A stretch of 64,000 nucleotides of DNA from Pomphorhynchus laevis (taxonomy: Eukaryota > Acanthocephala > Palaeacanthocephala > Echinorhynchida > Pomphorhynchidae). Positions 31,581 through 44,740 of this stretch are shown in pieces. The position numbers and the translations under genes are program-made. The DNA lies in NCBI GenBank assembly GCA_012934845.2, contig WNNJ02000492.1:1-64000 (forward strand), written 5' to 3'. Below the pieces are notes generated by a model. That model saw nothing but the letters and a program-made list of their open reading frames with translations, had not been told where the DNA came from and did not search any database. Within the stretch, counting starts at the first letter, position 1, and every line of letters starts with the position of its first letter.

Positions 31581-32554
31581 GTCTTTAGACTTAATTTCAT
31601 TTGCTTCTGAAACACCTCTAAAAAGTGCATATCGATCCCTGTCAGCTTCACGTTGATTTCTATCTAACATTATTACTGAGTATTTTTTAGATTTTGAACC
31701 GTGCAAGATGTTATTATCAACAATACCCATTATCGTAAGAACACAGTCATATTGAGTTGTGAGTTTTTATTAAAAATCGTCGTCGCGATCTTTATAACAG
31801 CAAGTTGTGAGTTATTTCTGAACGGACAGTGGAAACGTCATCATCCTCCCGGTTCTGATCACTGCCAGACTGTGTTTGGGGATGTTGGCCGAAATAACGC
31901 ATCTGTCCATGGAGGCATGTCGCCACACTGAGTTACGTGACTGTATATCATTACGTACACCAATTGTAACAGTTCGCGGCTCTGTCTTAGTAGAACCATT
32001 AGGAATTTGAGTAAAACGGTTACGCTGCGATTCATTTTCTAAATGCTTCAAGCGTTTAACCAACAAATCGATTTGCTTCACCGCACAAAATCCGCAATAG
32101 AACTGTGGCCCGTCACCGGTTTCATAACCAAAATCACAAATTTGTTTTACCTATATCCATGTTTTACAACCGCTAATTGAGCATTCCAAATATATATTCT
32201 CAAACTTTCTGAAATTATCGGTATCACTAGAGTTTGCTTGTCTGGCTTTTCATAAATTTTTTTTATTGGCACACCATGCCAGATGATGTTGATATAGACT
32301 GCGATAGTATTTAGCTGTAAACTTTATTTTTGCATGACTCGATTTTCTAATGGTATGTCTTTGACATCAACTATTTATTTTGTAATAACTTATATTAAAA
32401 CCACTTAAACAAAAAAATTGTACAGATATAATTTCTCTTAAATTTTTCATTATTTATCAAAGCTTTTTCATTATTCTTATGAGAAAGCTCATATTATTAT
32501 AATGAAAAAGCTCTCTTATCTTACTGCATCCGATGCACTCCGTCCTTTCTCAGC
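31581..32554 (-). mobile_element. Possible gag-like LTR fossil (31810-32080) in AT-rich DNA
   Basis: A minus-strand frame at 31812-32081 has a lysine/arginine-rich start (KQIDLLVKRLKHLENESQRN) reminiscent of nucleocapsid-proximal gag of Ty3 elements. It is a decayed fragment, and the assignment is weak. The rest of the interval has no recognisable feature. Confidence 0.25.
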
Positions 32555-33655
32555 GATTCAGTGACTAAATATGACGTTCGCTACGCAAGATCCTTCAGGC
32601 CGTATTTAACTTACCTCTATCCGACACGGCATGGAAGCAGGCAACCTTACCAATCAAGTGTGGCGACCTATGAGTTTGCACTATTGAGGATACGATGCTC
32701 CCTGCCTACATTTCATCTCTCAACCGCTGAAGTCAAGCGTAAAATTCTAGCTTGTCCGAGTGCTCAACCGATCGAGCCGAATCCACAACTATCTGAGGCA
32801 ATTATTCGCTGGCGAGAGATTTCTTTGGACGATGTTCCTTCGGAAATTTTTTCCCAAAAACGATGATCCCGTCCAGTTTATCACAAGCTAATGCAAGAGG
32901 TATTGTCCGAAGTTACTACTCCGCAGGATCGTGCTTGTATTTTAGCGTTCGCATCCCCACATTCGGGTGAATTTCTCTTCGCCTTCCCAATCTCATAAGT
33001 TGGAAATCAATTGGATCACCGGAGCCTATCTATCGCGATTGCATTGCGACAAGGCATTTATTTTCACCAACCCTACGTATGCAAATGTGGGACAATAACG
33101 GCATTCCCAGATGTTCATAGGCTTTATTGCAAACGCAGCATATCTCGACATAGCCGACACGCCGAAGTCAATAACATCATAAGGATGGCCCTGGTGCCTG
33201 CGAACATCCCGAGTCGGCTTGAGCCCAGCGGAATCTCTCGTGATGATTAAAGGCGTTCAGATGGTGTCACAGTCGTCCCATGGTTAGCAGGTATTGGTTG
33301 GTATGGGATTTCACCTGCACAAATACCTTGGCGATGAGTTAGCAGTACTCTGCAACCCACCACGCAGGAGCAGCCGTCGAGCTAGCCGAATTCAAAAATT
33401 GGCAAAAATATTCCGAACTTGACGATCACATATACTTATTTAACTTAGTCGCCACAGAGACTCACGGATCGATCGGCACCGAGTCATTGGTTTTCTGGGA
33501 GGAGTTGGTCAGACTCCTCAAGCGTGCCACCGGGAACCAGCGTGCCATGTCGTTCATGTTTCAACATGTGAGCATTGCAGTCCAGAGGGGATTTGCCGCG
33601 TGCATTATAGATAGCATGGAAAATAAAGAAGGAATTATGAAAGTCCATGAAGTAT
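32555..33655 (+). pseudogene. C-terminal part of an RLE-type non-LTR element
   Basis: Contains the knuckle CKCGTITAFPDVHRLYC followed by RHSRHAEVNNIIRMAL, then LEPSGISRDD. After a frame change come a degenerate DGVTVVPW and a helical tail YSELDDHIYLFNLVATETHG... AVQRGFAACI. The sequence order (CxC, H, C, RH.E.N, EP.GL.RDDGKRPDG, PW) is that of the restriction-like endonuclease region found in Utopia-like elements. Upstream (32561-32866) lies the connection domain with LSEAIIRWREISLDDVP. There are several frameshifts; no RT is left. Confidence 0.6.
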
Positions 33656-33799
33656 AACCTCATCAAGAGATATAACCTCAATGTAATACTGATTTGTACA
33701 AAGAATATGCCTTCTTATAATAATTCAAGATAAAAAATTATCATACTAAGATAAATAATTATTTAATTTGAGATAAATAATGTTGTCAAGCATCGACGG

Positions 33800-34115
33800 A
33801 ACGCAACATGAAGGTGCGACCCTGGTCACTTGAAAGCGAAGACAACTACTTGTCTGGGATCACACGTGAGCCAACTCTTTAATTGCCTCTAACGTTGTAC
33901 GTTTTGCTATGGGACCGGATGCAACGTACACGAAGTTCGTAGCCGTCACCATCGATACGCTGGGCTGCCCGGCAAGAAGACAACTGAGTTTCTGATTTGG
34001 ATAGGAAAGCTATTAAACATTATCTGCAATGACCGGCGAGCAAAGACCTTGTTACTTCAACGCATAAGCACTGTGATTCAGAGGTGAAACGCATCATGTA
34101 TCCGAAAAATCCTCT
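33800..34115 (+). pseudogene. Second RLE-element C-terminal fragment
   Basis: Translates as TLVTWKRRQLLVWDHT, then FVAVTIDTLGCPARR, WIGKLLNIICNDRRAKTLLL and VIQRG in shifting frames. It parallels the endonuclease end and tail of the preceding fragment, so two copies lie in tandem with about 150 bp between. Confidence 0.5.
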
Positions 34116-34214
34116 CCAGGAGCAGTCCCTTTCCATCTGGATGTGTCGAATAAAAACATAGTTTACATGTCTGACTATTTTTATAATAATTAAAAAATAA
34201 AGAATCTAGCAGAA

Positions 34215-34300
34215 GAGACACCTCCACTACAGCCTTCAGTGGAGTGGCCCTACTGCTGGTGAGTCGTAATAATTACGAAACAGCGGTCATTAGTATTACC
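34215..34300 (+). other. Degenerate hammerhead-like motif with upstream hairpin
   Basis: CCACT/AGTGG forms a hairpin (34224-34243), followed by CTGGTGA (34256-34262; one core base altered), an AT-rich imperfect stem, GAAAC (34277-34281) and GTC (34286-34288). It resembles the core of the palindromic element at 56.4 kb (GAGTC, GAAAC, GTCATT). Confidence 0.3.
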
Positions 34301-34764
34301 CGTGTTAGATTCATTTGACACATATCGTGACGTTATGATTAAATATCTACACTTTAAAATTGTTTTTGCGAGTATTTTTAAATTATTTATAAGTAGAGAT
34401 GAACCACAAGCCAATTTTCTTTTATAAAACAAGGAGACTATCATTTTGGTTGTTTTAGAGTGCACATACCATGAGTCTAATGAATACTGTTCAATTCATA
34501 TCCAGCATATATAATACACCATACCGTTTTGCCGAGATGTGTTCATAATCATGTTTTATAGCTTATCCGTAAGCTACATTGCTTGATAATGTGCTTGCTG
34601 CAATCACTAAACTGGTGAAATTGCTAATTGTAACAGTCAAGCAACAGTTAAGACAAATATCTACAAATGCGCTTAATCTTTATGTAGGATTCAGTCAAAT
34701 CAAGGAATAAGCTTATTCATTGTAACTAACAATATATTGGCTTTTTACAAACGTATTTTGTACA
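34301..34764. other. AT-rich upstream region
   Basis: No repeat or RNA recognised. The stretch ending at 34764 would hold the promoter and 5' UTR of the following gene. Confidence 0.4.
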
Positions 34765-35433
34765 ATGTCATTATCACAGGATGTAAATGACCATCAATCG
34801 TCGACCCAAACTGTGGAAGAAATAATGTCACAAAAGGATTTGATCGATTCGACAAACGTTCTTGCTAGTTCCCTAGTAAAAGTGATTAATGATGAATTAT
34901 CATTTAGAATTGAGCGGCTATGTGTATCAGTAAGATCTAGACGCGTAAAGACATGTAAAGAATTTGGAACCCAATGCAATTTAGATAGTGGCTTTTGTCA
35001 TATTGAGGAAATCTCGACTGAGGATGATTGTTCTTCGATATTTACAGCACCTGATTGCTTGTATGGTTTGTCGGATGCTGATCAAAACAGACGCCAACTA
35101 GCATTTTTAAAATCTAACCATATATGCTTATACGGAGTGTCACTTGGACAAGGCAAGGTTTGTTTGAACTGGTATACTCCATCAATCCTAAATGCATCAG
35201 CAACAATTGAACAATCATCAGACAAAGATACGACGTTTACGATTATGCTATGCTCAGTAGAAAAGAGTGACACTTGGCATGTTATCAAAAGATTGAGAAA
35301 AGTTCGTCAACCAGTGAAAGTTATCTTAGCCGGGCTGGAACCAGACCGATTGTACATGTTCTCTGTATTAAAAAACGATTTTAATGATTTAAATAGACGA
35401 TTTAGCCAGCCTATTTTACTATGTGTTCTATGA
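34765..35433 (+). CDS. Intronless gene with a fibronectin-III-like C-terminus, 222 aa
   Basis: A continuous frame from MSLSQDVNDHQSS to ILLCVL. The first ~75 residues are polar and probably helical (QKDLIDSTNVLASSLVKVIN). The middle has several Cys. Residues ~130-220 look like a fibronectin type III fold: a KVCLNWYTPS strand with the typical Trp, FTIMLCSVEKSDTWHVIKR, then LAGLEPDRLYMFSVL with the usual L.P...Y.F.V, and a closing SQPILL strand. The layout recalls ATF7IP/windei-type chromatin cofactors, which end in such a domain, but this is only a resemblance. The uninterrupted frame in a sea of broken elements suggests a real host gene or a recent retrocopy. Confidence 0.6.
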   Translation: MSLSQDVNDHQSSTQTVEEIMSQKDLIDSTNVLASSLVKVINDELSFRIERLCVSVRSRRVKTCKEFGTQCNLDSGFCHIEEISTEDDCSSIFTAPDCLYGLSDADQNRRQLAFLKSNHICLYGVSLGQGKVCLNWYTPSILNASATIEQSSDKDTTFTIMLCSVEKSDTWHVIKRLRKVRQPVKVILAGLEPDRLYMFSVLKNDFNDLNRRFSQPILLCVL

Positions 35434-37714
35434 ATCTTATACAACTCTTTTTAAAATTAGTTTTACCAAATTTTGTAGAAATTCTGTTTACTGAAAGGAT
35501 TTCTGTGACTATTTGAAAATAAATTTCACTCGTCATGCCGTTCTTAAGACTTATGCATTTGTTTGACCTGAGCTATACTGGATTGTTTTGTAAATAACCA
35601 ATTGTGAGTCATTCAAAATGATCTGTCATGTTCATTTACACGACTACTTAAATGAAATATTGAGCAATAATTCAATACTGAGTTCAATATTAAGCTCAAT
35701 AACACCAAATGTATAATCTACTTAATCCAATATATATAAACGTATTGTGTCATTATTTGTTCAATATAAAAATTATTTGATAAACAAATTGTTTAAATAT
35801 TTTCTTTAAATATTTTACGTCACTTGTGATAATATTACCAACACCATCTTTATTGTTTGATGATTACATCCTTATTGTTTGAGCATTTGATTACCTTCTA
35901 GTGATAATTAGGCTATTACTTGGGATATCAAAGTATCCTTGGGATACTTTGAGAAGTATTTGGGGATACGTAGAAGAATGAATTTCTTAGAGAGTAAAGA
36001 TAACGAAATGGATTGTGAAGAGTATTGAGAAGATTTATAACATGATGAGAGTGGATCTACGAATGAATCAAGCAATGTTTCGTGTTGCATTTCCTTATTT
36101 TAATAGCTAATTAACTTATTTACGAACTTATTGTGAGCCAGCTATTTGAGCTAATGCTTATATGTTGTTGAATGTATAATAATATCATAAATTGTAAAAT
36201 ATAAATTTTGAAGAAAACACTCGAATTATCGGTTGCTGAGTCCAATTCTGATCATTTATTAGTTTGGAAAACATATATTTTGTGATGAACAAGTGGTTAA
36301 TTTAGCATTTCCTTTTTTCATTTTTTTAACTAATTTTCGTAGCCTTTTGTATTTGTTTGATTTAATAAAATTGATGGGTATCTTCTTTAAAATTGAATTT
36401 TTACAATCGATGATCAACAAGATTTGTGCATACGGTGCATTCATAAAATGTCAAGTCGATTATTGAAGCCGACCTAAACGATAAATGCCGCTACGTTGCT
36501 TTTGATGCCATAAATTCATGGCATAAAATTTGATACCAATCGATGATCATAACTAAAATCATGAAATGTGTGCCTTTAAATAGAGTGTGCTCAAAAACGC
36601 CCTCAACACTACTTATAGCCTGAATCATGTCTGTACAGTAATTGTTAAGATTCCAGAGTTTTCCATCATGACGCTGATGCGTCGACCAAAACGGATTTTG
36701 ATTTAAGATACTGCTTAAAGTCAGTTCGAACTCTTCATCCTTTGTCATACGCTAGCACGTGTCTGTCTCTAGAATAGTACATTGATTCGAGAATTGCCTT
36801 TGTCCCGGATATCTTCAAGATCTTCCAAAGTAAGACGCTTATTTTGAGCATTTGCTTCCTGCCGTTTTAGAGAATATTCAGCCTAAACGCGTTGTGAGTC
36901 CATGAATATAGGTTCCAAAGTCATTATATATACAAGTTTGGAAAACGCTGATCTTCGTCATGACTCATTCCCAGAACAAAAATGAGTAATGCTAACATGC
37001 GTTTGTTATGACCACCTATCAAATATAATAATATAATAAAAATAATTTAATATATTGTTTAAATATTTAGTTTTTATTCAATTGTTTAGAAAAATTGTAT
37101 CATCACAACAATAATGTGAACGACTTAATCGTGATTTTAAAAAATTCAATAATTGTTCGCTTTTATTAAAACTTTCAATACAATTTTCTCTTTAAACATT
37201 TAATGTTTTATTTTAATTTTTATTCTATATTTTTTTTGTATTAGTAAAATATAGTGTACCTTAAAGGTGACCTTTCTAACGAGGAGAAGCTAACAAATTG
37301 ATTTGGACTATGCTTTGCATCAAGGATATGAACTTGTGTTTGTGCATCCATGTATGATATTTGTTGTCGTGTAGGATTTTTAATATCGCTATTTATTATC
37401 TACACAAAAAAGATTATGATTTAAAAAGCGATAATCATCAATTGCCCGTGAAAAAAAGATAAAGTTTTTTGACTTGACATAATGTACAAATGAAGATAAT
37501 GATAAAAAACAATGTCACTCCGGAATATCTCGATTGGCATATTACGTCAAGTCGAACAACCTTCCAATCTCTTTGTTGATACATTAGTCAAGTAATGTAT
37601 CATGACGTATCCCAAGTCCATGACAATTATCAAAGTTGTGCCATACTAAAATCCTGATTTTATAAACCACTAGACGCTCATATAATTAAGACTTGAGTCT
37701 ATATAGAAAGGCTT
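35434..37714. other. AT-rich intergenic DNA
   Basis: No confident gene. A minus-strand frame at 36491-36748 (85 codons) is unrecognised and may be chance or an element trace. A perfect inverted repeat GATACATTA/TAATGTATC lies near 37578-37602. Confidence 0.4.
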
Positions 37715-38345
37715 TCAAGTGACTTAAATGGTCCTGTGCCATCTTCGACGAATCGGTCTTATTTACTCACGATTATGAAAGAATATTCCCGTTTTATTTT
37801 GTGTTCCCTCGCCGTAATCAGTCACATTTGATCGTTATTGAATGCTTAAAGACAATTATTTCTTTACTAAAATGCCTGAAATCGGTTTATTTTAACAGGT
37901 ACATCATTTACAATTATGACTCATTTAATTTAATATAATTCTTTAAAAATTGGCAAGTGAATAAACTGAACGGGACTATTTGGTGATATATTCAACTTCG
38001 TTTGTACGATCAGTCTCTACCCGTTGCCGATTGGGAAATTGTATCACCAGAAACTCCTGAGTTAATTCGATCTATCTTGTGTGCTGCTACTAAGTTCTCT
38101 CATCATGATCGCATCTTCACATATATGAGAAAAATAACTTTGACATGCAGCCGCACGCATTAGCTTACACTAAACAGTCTGGTTTGGGTTCGTTACTCTG
38201 ATCGTAGACACAAATTCAATCAACCTGTTCAAGAAGCAGCATTGCTGCACCCGAATCCAAACTATTCCACTATACAGAGGGAATATGTTGGAATTACTCT
38301 AATTGATAACCACTACATGCAAATCCCGATACAGTAATCGGTTAG
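37715..38345 (+). mobile_element. Ty3 integrase-region fossil
   Basis: Traces of an integrase core (LNGPVPSSTNRSYLLTIM, compare the element at 30 kb) and its C-terminal part. Strongly broken, with numerous breaks and no detectable LTRs beside it; looks older than the 22-31 kb copy, to which it is related. Confidence 0.5.
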
Positions 38346-38689
38346 CATATTATTGATAGCTCAAGAAACTTGGACGGTCAGCAGGCAACGAATTTGGATT
38401 TTGGCAGACTAACGATTCGGAGATGGCTCAATCAGGAAACCGGGAAGGACTTTTTATAACAAAGGGATGAAGTTCATAACGACAGCTTGATATGCAAATA
38501 GTTCAACCTAAATGAAATGAGCATGAATGAATACGTGAATACGTTCCTGATACAAATACCTTGGAATCTGATAGAAAGCGAGATAAGTGTAAACCTTCTT
38601 GAATAATAAATAATGACCTCGCGAATAATGTTGTGATATTGTTCACCTTTCGTGCTAACTCATCTATTGCTATTTTCAGATAAGTTTAA

Positions 38690-38960
38690 TAAAGCAACCA
38701 GTTTATATTACACATAGTATCATATACCACAGTTGACTATGCTGCTAGTATATATACTACATCTGCCAATCGTATCTAAATCCTCTTGCAAGAGACAGCA
38801 ATTATCATACGAGCTGATATCATTTCATAGTTCTGAGTTATATTCATAGGATAGGTGTTTACATTTAAGATTACATGAGAGCTTATTTAGAAATATGTTA
38901 TTTAGCAACGGTCCGAGTACTGCACCATGCGGTACACATGATAAATAATACAAAATGAAT
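38690..38960 (-). pseudogene. LINE RT fragment
   Basis: The minus strand gives VPHGAVLGPLLNNIFLNKL, the RT block that normally reads GVPQG..LGPLLF, followed by a decayed stretch ending CCLLQEDLDTIG. Single-block remnant with stops. Confidence 0.55.
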
Positions 38961-38984
38961 ATATTGATCAACTTAATCTAGCAG

Positions 38985-39765
38985 CAAAACTTTCATTTAA
39001 ACATTTCGTTAAGGATAAAGTACGCTCATCTATATTGATAAGCGTATATCTTCTGTTTCTCATACATTAAGCCTCTATGTTATGCAATATGTTGATGACA
39101 TTCTCATAAATGATCATGCACCAGCTTATCATATTCATGATCTTAGTGTTCTGCTTCCAACTGTATTGTCTCAATTTTCAATCATATTTATTCTCTTCGT
39201 CTTACTCTGAATCTTAATATATCCAAAATAATGTGGATCCTTCTTCGACGTTTCGACTTAGAACCTCCATCCGTATCATTAAATTCTACAATTATTCCTA
39301 TCGTTGATAATCTCGTTTTCCTAGGCTTCCATTTCAACAACCGACTTTCACTTAAACCTTCCGTTAGAGATAAAGTACGCTCATCTACCTTGATGCTCCG
39401 CAATCTCCGTCAAGTTCGTAGATTCATTGATTTACCTTCTTGTATGACTCATATCTTATCTCCTTTTTTCTATACTCGATTATTTCCTTAGTCTATTTTC
39501 CAACTCACCTAAATCCACTCTTCTTCCTTTACCAACGCTGCCGTCCGAGTTCTCCTCCGTCTTCGTAGTTTTGATCATACATCTCACCATCTTGTTTCTC
39601 TTGATTGGCCTACCATTTATTGTCGTGTTCAAATTCGTCTTCTTATCATTGCTTTTCGCCTTATAACTTCTCATACCCCTTCATTTCTCAACCATCCTTT
39701 TCTTGGTAATTCTCTTCTTGTTTACTGTTCCTTGCGTTCCCGTAATTCCCTCTTTTTACGTCTGA
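38985..39765 (+). pseudogene. CR1/L2-like LINE RT fragment
   Basis: Same family as the LINE at 9-11.4 kb: QYVDDILINDHAPAYHIHD (catalytic box with Val for Ala), KIMWILLRR, NLVFLGFHFNNRLSLKPSVRDKVRSS is seen in pieces, and LPSCMTHILSPFF. A short duplicate of the VRDKVRSS segment precedes the catalytic box (near 39010), so the copy is rearranged. Several frame changes after 39490. Confidence 0.7.
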
Positions 39766-40815
39766 AAAAAGGCCACTCTGGTAGGATCAAAGTGAAACCT
39801 GCTTCTAAGCAACGTTTAACAACCTCTAGCCGCCTTTGTATTAGATCGTGAGAGGTGATCAGCTGTTGGCTCGACTGCTTGGTGCAGATGAGTTTTAACA
39901 GCCAAATCCTATGTAGCAGTACTATATCGAGGATTGAATTTATTGTGGAGCAATGAAAGGTGGGGATTGGTGGTTTGTGTATAATATAGTCGTTCCTGAC
40001 TCTGCAGAGTGCTGTATTAATCCAACGACAGTTCTGTCGTTGAAATCATCGAGTAACATATCATAGCCGCTACCTAAAATACGGTCCAGAAGGTCACGGT
40101 TCTTGTGAATTTCCCTTGGCTCAATGCAGACATTGTCTATACTAATGCGTTTATAGTTCTTAACAATTGATATAACTAAACAAGAAAGGGCTGAACACGA
40201 TTAATTTAGTATGATAGACGACCTTAAGGATCATTTAACCGGGGTTAGAAGACCTTAAGAAGAAGATGAGTGTGGGGGGGGTATTATGGAATAAAGTGGG
40301 TGGTTATGTGGTTTTGGATAAATCGAGTAATATCCTGGGGGATACGGATAGACGGCGTCTCCTAAAGGACTATAACATCTGCATTTCTACCAGATAAAAG
40401 CCTAATGGCGGAATCCCTTCTCGATTCTACTGTACAATATTTAATGAAAAAGGCTCTTGAATACTTCCTACTGCGTTAGTAATACCGGATTGGACGACCA
40501 CCATATAGTCGGAACCAGAGCAGGAAAGGTACCCTCTTTAGCCTCCGGTCACGACAGATGATGTAACTTTTCACAGTCATTGTCTTCATCTTTCTTTGAG
40601 TTGGCCGCCAATTCCAATAATTTATTTTTTCTCGCCAGCTTGAGAGCAACTTAGCTCTGTAACGAACCATACCTCTTTTTCGATTTTGGGCATTTTCTGG
40701 TAGTGGTCTTGGCGGATGAAGTAGGGTGCCAAATTTCATTAAACTTAGACACCAGACCCTGAATCGTCTCTTCCATCTGAGCCATAGCAGCTTGATGCTT
40801 GGCATCAATAGAGTT
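39766..40815 (-). pseudogene. LINE ORF1 end plus endonuclease remnant
   Basis: Minus strand. 40810-40480 carries charged, coiled ORF1-like sequence with WLRWKRRFRVW in one frame. 40140-39780 parallels the endonuclease segment at 63060-62700 (NIYIRPGENHKNLDLLD, then LLGDFSDRTG, in that copy). The two remnants are about 70% alike by eye and belong to one LINE family. Head-to-head with the RT piece on the plus strand. Confidence 0.5.
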
Positions 40816-40869
40816 TAAGGATATCTGTGTCGGTCAATTTGTTGTTAGATGTATTTTTCGACGTACATG

Positions 40870-42592
40870 CATCCGCGAAATTTGTCGGTCTTTTTGAGTA
40901 ACAATGTGGTATATAGTCAATAATCTCTAATTGACATGAGTATCTATAACTGTTTTTATAAACTGATTGTTTTCTAGATTGATAAATAAAACCTCTTTGG
41001 TTTAGACCTCGTTTACATTACGACAATTTATTTATCAATTTGTTATGGACAAGCTGTTGAAACCAGATGTGCTTTCATTGTCAAAGGATTCGACGGATTC
41101 AGAAACACAGTGGAGGCATTGGAAAACTCGATTAAATGCGTTTCTTTATTGTATTCCCGATCTTAGAGAAGAGCATAAAATGCCACTATTAACGAACCTG
41201 ATCAGTGCAGATCTGTTTCGATACATCGAGTCTACCGAAATATTTGCAGATGCAATGCTTGCTCTAGAGGATTTGTTCGTAAAGCCGCGCAATGTGGTGT
41301 TTCAACGACACGTTTTGTCAACGTACAAGCAAGCTTATCCACAAACCATTGATCAGTTTCTACATGAACTACTGCATTTAGCAAAATCATGTGATTTTGA
41401 GGATGTAAATGCGAAGCGTTATCACGATGAGTACGTTCGCGATTCGTTTATTCGAGGGTTGGCTTCTTCGAGCATCCGTCAACGTTTATTGGAGCGGTCA
41501 AAGCTTTCGCTGGACGACGCTTATCAAGCTGCTCGATCGCTTGAACAGGCCGAATTACAAGCTAACTCGTACTCTTGTCAACCTGTGCAAATGATGGATC
41601 CTATTAATGTTGCAGCTAGTAGTGAAAATATGACGAACGACTCTCCGGCAATTCAAGTTAATGCTACCCGTCAATCTTGTTTCTTCTGTGGAAATGCAAA
41701 ACATCCTCGAGCCTAATGCCCGGCGCTAAAAGTTAAATGCCGATCGTGTCAAAAAGTCGGTCATTTTGCCAAAATGTGCATGTCCAGGAAGCGCAATTCG
41801 ATTGACTTGAATTCAATAGAGATTGCTCAAATTTCACAGCTTTCTTCTCCGGGTCTCAAGAACGCCATGGTTTCTATAATGGCTTACGGTATCAAAATGA
41901 ATGCTCTGATAGATACTGGTAGCAGTTCAAATTTTATATCGTCAAACATGATAAAACGTTGTAAACGGTCAACTACTAAGTGTTACGAAATTGCTCGGAT
42001 GGCATCGTCTTCTTTTCAAAGCGTTTTGAGGGAAACAGTTGCTCTCGATTTGGAGCTAATGGGCGAAAAATATTATGGTGTCAAGTGTTTTGTTCTAGAC
42101 AACCTTTGTGCTGATGTAATTTTGGGCCATCCTTTTCTCAGGCGTTTCAAGCATCTTGCACTGGAGTTTGAAGGAATGCATGCACCGATTGTTATTGGGG
42201 CCCTGGAAGCAATGCATGTTGAACCACATCCGTTATTTGAACATAGGAGTATCGATATTCGTCCATTGCAAACAAAATCTTGTCGACGAACTTCTAGTCA
42301 GGACGCATTTATTAAATCAGAAGTAAAGCGACTTCTCGAAAACGGCATCAACCAAGTTCATCCCCCTGGAGGGCACAAACTATTGAATATTCTAATGCGT
42401 GGATATGAAAGATGCCTACAATCAACTACCTATTTTACAATCCGAAAGAGAGTTCATCGCTTTCGAGGCTGCTGGAGGCCTTTATCAATACAAACGAGTG
42501 CCTTTCGGGCTCACAAACGGTGTAGCAGTGTTCCAGCGCATCATAATCGCTTGTATGATTTGAAGATTGAATTAAATCTACTTTCTTAGTTA
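40870..42592 (+). mobile_element. Second Ty3-type element fossil, 3'-truncated
   Basis: A possible LTR end at about 40960-41010 (AAATAAAACCTCTTTGGT) is followed at 41045 by a gag frame (MDKLLKPDVLSLSKD) with a zinc knuckle near 41.75 kb. A protease region follows with a DTGSS active site (41.9-42.2 kb) and the start of RT (42.4-42.55 kb). Gag and protease look comparatively well kept, with few breaks; the rest of pol is absent. It ends where the inverted-repeat arm begins. Related to the 22-31 kb element by protein order, but a separate lineage. Confidence 0.7.
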
Positions 42593-44740
42593 TTTAAAAA
42601 AAACCTTACTTACTTTCTTAAAATTTCCATGGTTCTAGCCATCCTAAAGAATACAAACTGTATATTTACCACCTGTATATTTTCATGCATGTGGTTGAAA
42701 AACAAATAAATATTCAAAAAATCCATATTTTATGCATTTTAAAAATAAGTATTTGCGTCGACGAATGATTATGTTGTTGGTTCATGCATGTCGGGTAATA
42801 GTTATACTTTTTTGTCAAGTTTACAAATCAAGCATTCTTTCATATATTCTACTATTCACAGATGAGCTCTGAAGATGTCCCACCGGCAATTTTATGACCC
42901 ATTATTTTTGAGCTGATTAATAGATTGACAAATTACTAATCTACTCAATTTTTCTAAATCGCAGGTGATGGTAATCTTTAATAGCGCTCTTGCATAAGAA
43001 AAAATCAAAGAGACTAGCAATATATTTTATCTCTGGATGAGAGTTATACATTACTTGTGAATGAATTCTACAATTTTATCATATTTTTATTCATGTGGTA
43101 AAAGACTAATTGTAAAATGTAAATTGACATGGTTTTAATAATTTAAAATTAGAAAATGATAACTCAAGCAGTTCAACAAAAACATTACTGAATGCAAAAT
43201 AACTATTAAAATCTTCAATTTCAAAAAAGTTAAGGATTTTTATTTTTAAGCAAACAGATCTACAAAATATAAAATTTAATAAACCCATTTAGTATTTCGC
43301 TTATTCAGTTTCAATACTATTAATGCTTCATATAAACAAATTTTAATATCTTTTATCTTATATCAATATTTAATATATTTATATATTAAATATATTTATG
43401 CTTATATATTTGTATCGATATAGATTTTAAGATCGATATAAGTTGTTAATCCTAATGTCTGCCTGGTATTTAAGTGTAAATTAAACGCTAACTGTGAAAT
43501 GTATATTGTTGAAGGACATTATAAAGATATCTTACAAAAATATCTCATTAAAATATCTTATAAAAATATCTTATAAATATTTTTATATTAAAACAATGTA
43601 TATTCTTGCAAATATTTTTATGCTAACAATTTATATATTTTTAAGATCTTTTTACGTATGTACATTTACATTTAAGTTTTAATTAGTGGATTTTTAAATG
43701 AATGGACATTTTTGTTTCTAAAAAAGAATATATTTTTAGAATATTAATCATGTTTGTCAAAATAACTGATCCATTTTTTATTTTGGAATTCCTGATCTTT
43801 TATGTTTCGATCTTTTTATATACTATTAAAGTATATTTTATATACTATTTTTATATAACTATTAAAATCTCCAGTTTCAAAAATGTTAAGGATTAATTTT
43901 TTAAGCAAAATGATATAGCAAAATATAAAATATAATAAACCCATTTACTATTTCGCTTATTCAGTTCCAATACTACATATTGAAGATAAAGAAAATAACA
44001 CAAGACTAAAAAGAAAGAAATAATGTTAGATATATATGCTAGATAGAGTAAAATGGGGTCGAAACTGAAAACATACCAGGTCCTTTGATGACCTCAATTC
44101 CTTATTCAAGTACATTTTGATATTGCTTTTACCCGTTTCAGAAACAAAACAGCATTGTCATTCCAAGCCACAACCCGTAACTTCAAAGTATTTATAATGT
44201 CTGTTAAGGAAGCATTTATTTTAATCTGAAAGCATTTAATTTTAGAGACAACATTATTATCGCATCATTGTCATTTAAAACACTACCTGTGCTCTTTAAA
44301 TACAAAATTCTTCCTGATCATAGTGAAAATATAAATGCAATGAGCCACCAAGAACTAACCTGGAAAATATGCAAATGGTGAATTGAAATATATTGCGCTA
44401 ATTTATTCGATGTCAATTAATAAAGCATAACTTGAATCATAATATTACTAATATTTAATACAAAACAATAATTAATTAAACAAAATCAGCAAAATATTAT
44501 TTGTTATAACCTATCTGATTAAGATGTGGAATAGGTTTAATGCTTGAAGATCAACGCAACACCACTACGATTAAAACATTGAATAAATGCAACGAAATGA
44601 ATAAAACCTTTACTGTGAATTGAAATATATTGCGCCAATTTATTCCATGATAATTTATAAAGAATAATTTGATCATAAAATTGTACAATTTATTGCAATG
44701 AATTAAATTTTTTGAAATTAGAAAAACATTAATTATCACA
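42593..44740. repeat. Left arm of a large mosaic inverted repeat
   Basis: Blocks match 57560-61210 in inverse orientation: 42600-42900 with 61200-60990, 42920-43110 with 60270-60060, 43440-43840 with 58450-57580, 44040-44160 with 59050-58930, 44330-44650 with 58780-58455. Block order is partly rearranged. One block (43445-43490) resembles the end of fukutin-like exon 2 and its donor, and 43640-43690 resembles the sequence after exon 1, so pieces of that gene were duplicated here. Confidence 0.7.

Noticed and set aside
43494-43896. Short AT-rich ORFs in the left inverted-repeat arm
   Set aside because: Composition-driven; the same sequence in the right arm is intronic and not conserved as protein.
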